The notes under the pieces: generated by a model | What the model was told of the DNA's origin: nothing | The model's input: the letters and a program-made list of their open reading frames with translations, nothing else | Databases searched by the model: none | Origin: Acidobacteriaceae bacterium | Lineage (GTDB): Bacteria; Acidobacteriota; Terriglobia; Terriglobales; Acidobacteriaceae | Reading direction: 5' to 3' | Assembly (NCBI GenBank): GCA_903642225.1 | Contig: CAHJWI010000018.1 | Span: 1-64,000 of the forward strand | Length of the DNA stretch: 64,000 bases | Shown here: in pieces, positions 62,621 to 64,000 of the stretch | Layout: each line of letters starts with the position of its first letter | Numbering within the stretch: the stretch's first letter is position 1 | Made by a program: the position numbers and the translations under genes

Positions 62621-64000
62621 TTATCGCGTCTCCTCAGGCGCAAGATGCAGAGCCTTTGCGGCGGCCAGGCTTACCTGGTAAGCGTCGCCATTGGGTTCGG
62701 AACTAAAGCTGAGTTGAGAGTGATTCCACCGATCGCCGAAGGCGTACCAATCGATCGGCTCAGGTGGCTTTCCCGATGCCATCGAGGCATCAAGCGAATC
62801 GAAAAACAGCTTCCATCGCGGAGCATAGTAACTACTGACAAGGCCTGACCAGTCCTTGTTGCCGTACTCATGCAAATCCTGGCTAGCCACACGATCACCC
62901 CAGGTCGTCAAAATCGAATGGGCATCAAGCTCCAGAGGTGCAAGCGCCTGGGGCGACGTCGCCCACGCTGGTACGTAGCTCAACCAGCGCCCAAGCAGGA
63001 AGTAAGGACTGGTTGCCAACAGCTGATCTTCCATCTCCATCGAGCGCAGCCACTCGGCGCTGCGTGCCTGAAACGCAGCCCGGTCCCTGGCTTCGTAGGC
63101 CGCTCGAATCAGCGGCAGCTGGCGCCGCGCATCGTTGACCAGCACTTGCCGAGTCACGTCGACAAGGTCGTACCTGTATGCCGCGGAGAAGCGAAGCGCA
63201 GGTGCAACCTGCAGCAGTTCCGTCAGTGCCGGCCTAAGATCGTCAGCGTTGTAGCGCAGCACATCCGGAGCCCAGTGGCCGGTCCTGGTCGCGGTCAGCG
63301 AAGGTTGCGCGTTAAAGATCGATTCGTGTGCTGCATCCCGTTCGCCATGTTCTTTATTGCCATCAGCACGGTAGCCATAAACGGTCTGCTGAATAATCTG
63401 CCATGCCCTCAGCGCGTGCGAGTCCGCCGCTCCGTACCGACGGGCAGCATAGTCCACAGTCCACTGCTGCAGATCAACGGCTTCGGAGCGCCACGCCATC
63501 TCGGTGTACAAATCATAGGCAAACGGATTGGTGTCCAGGCCTTCGGTAAACAGCGCCGTGCCGGACAGATGGCTCTCGGCCGCAGTGCGCATGGGCGGCA
63601 TGCGATGCGCGTAGTCATACAGCGGCGCGCCCATCGTGGTGCGTCCCCCAAACTCCCACAAACCGCCAAAAAGCCAGCGTGCGCCTCTGAAGTCACGCTC
63701 GCGATCCTCACGCGGAATGCGGCCCTGCTCAATATCGGCGACAAGGATCTTGCTGCGGTCAACGGCCTCGATCAGCTCAGGTCGAGGGTTATCCTGCCAC
63801 GCCATCATGAACCACAGCGCGTCCGGATGAGCCAGGTTCAGAGCTTTCTGAATGGCGCGTGCACCCTCACCCACAGGCACGTCGCCAGACTGGCCGCCCT
63901 CCTGAAACGTCTCCATGTCGTACATGCTGGAACTCCCGAAGATCTCCTGCTGACTGCGGTAGAACGCGGCCGCAAGCCGGCCAAAAGCAGGGTCGCGGGG
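62621..64000 (-). CDS. GH89 alpha-N-acetylglucosaminidase, start outside window
   Basis: The frame stays open to the window edge (no stop before 64000), so this is the C-terminal 460 residues of a longer protein. It reads DPAFGRLAAAFYRSQQEIFG, then YDMETFQEGG, WFMMAWQDNPRPELIEAVD, and KILVADIEQG. WLFGGLWEFGGRTTMGAPLYDYAHRMPP, DTNPFAYDLYTEMAWRSEAVDLQQW and a helical C-terminal domain follow. This matches the GH89/NAGLU family, with the conserved glutamates in the ETFQEGG and the NPFAYDLYTEMAW segments. It would remove terminal alpha-GlcNAc from glycans. It converges with the anti-sigma gene and adds to the glycan-degrading set of the window. Confidence 0.92.
   Translation of the reverse strand, partial: PRDPAFGRLAAAFYRSQQEIFGSSSMYDMETFQEGGQSGDVPVGEGARAIQKALNLAHPDALWFMMAWQDNPRPELIEAVDRSKILVADIEQGRIPREDRERDFRGARWLFGGLWEFGGRTTMGAPLYDYAHRMPPMRTAAESHLSGTALFTEGLDTNPFAYDLYTEMAWRSEAVDLQQWTVDYAARRYGAADSHALRAWQIIQQTVYGYRADGNKEHGERDAAHESIFNAQPSLTATRTGHWAPDVLRYNADDLRPALTELLQVAPALRFSAAYRYDLVDVTRQVLVNDARRQLPLIRAAYEARDRAAFQARSAEWLRSMEMEDQLLATSPYFLLGRWLSYVPAWATSPQALAPLELDAHSILTTWGDRVASQDLHEYGNKDWSGLVSSYYAPRWKLFFDSLDASMASGKPPEPIDWYAFGDRWNHSQLSFSSEPNGDAYQVSLAAAKALHLAPEETR

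Overview
The window looks like a chromosome segment of a soil acidobacterium of the family Acidobacteriaceae (Granulicella, Terriglobus or Edaphobacter type). This is an inference. It rests on moderately high GC, a dense set of secreted glycoside hydrolases (GH16, GH38, GH89, remnants of GH29 and probably GH78), a very large NHL/Ig-like repeat protein with a C-terminal membrane tail of a kind often found in that family, and many TTG starts preceded by good Shine-Dalgarno sequences. No ribosomal RNA gene is present to test this.

Layout. (1) 1-1.1 kb: the 3' part of an initiator tRNA-fMet followed directly by a broken tyrosine integrase, which is the scar of an integrated element. (2) 1.1-3.7 kb: an SDR oxidoreductase divergent from a TetR regulator and a medium-chain reductase, with operator-like inverted repeats between them. 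(3) 3.7-8.0 kb: a gene graveyard containing decayed two-subunit molybdenum aldehyde oxidoreductase genes, an SDR, a Fic-domain gene and a GH29 alpha-L-fucosidase, plus one intact small membrane protein. (4) 8.1-12.2 kb: amino-sugar catabolism, with a GlcNAc-kinase-like gene, a GlmS-type sugar isomerase/deaminase, nagA and a broken DeoR repressor. (5) 13-45 kb: a large Wzx/Wzy-type exopolysaccharide cluster. It holds an epimerase, GT4, GT8 and GT2 transferases, a GT39-like protein, Wzx, a WbaP-type initiating transferase, a Wzc-type kinase, a Wza-type export protein, a Wzy-like polymerase, two acyltransferase-3 proteins, a hexapeptide acetyltransferase, a FemAB/GNAT-like protein, a GMC oxidoreductase and a secreted GH16 lectin-glycanase. 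Embedded in it is an unusual three-gene module: a fused E1 alpha-beta dehydrogenase, a lipoyl E2 with a zinc-ribbon tail, and a carrier-domain-like/phosphopantetheinyl-transferase fusion. (6) 45-51 kb: a GH38 alpha-mannosidase, a CBM9-like protein, a probable rhamnosidase remnant and a RibD/DHFR-like reductase. (7) 51.2-60.5 kb: a beta-barrel-like protein and a 2.9-thousand-residue surface protein with six NHL blades and 22 Ig-like repeats. (8) 60.9-62.5 kb: an ECF sigma factor and RskA-type anti-sigma factor. (9) 62.6-64 kb: a GH89 alpha-N-acetylglucosaminidase cut by the window edge.

Working model. WbaP loads the first sugar phosphate on undecaprenyl phosphate, the glycosyltransferases extend it, and acyltransferases decorate it. 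Wzx flips the unit, the Wzy-like protein polymerises it, Wzc and Wza export it, and the GH16 enzyme trims it. The E1/E2/PPTase module is the most unusual part. I infer that it makes an acyl group from a 2-oxo acid and places it on a carrier domain, possibly for polymer acylation. All functions come from motif recognition by eye; no searches were run.
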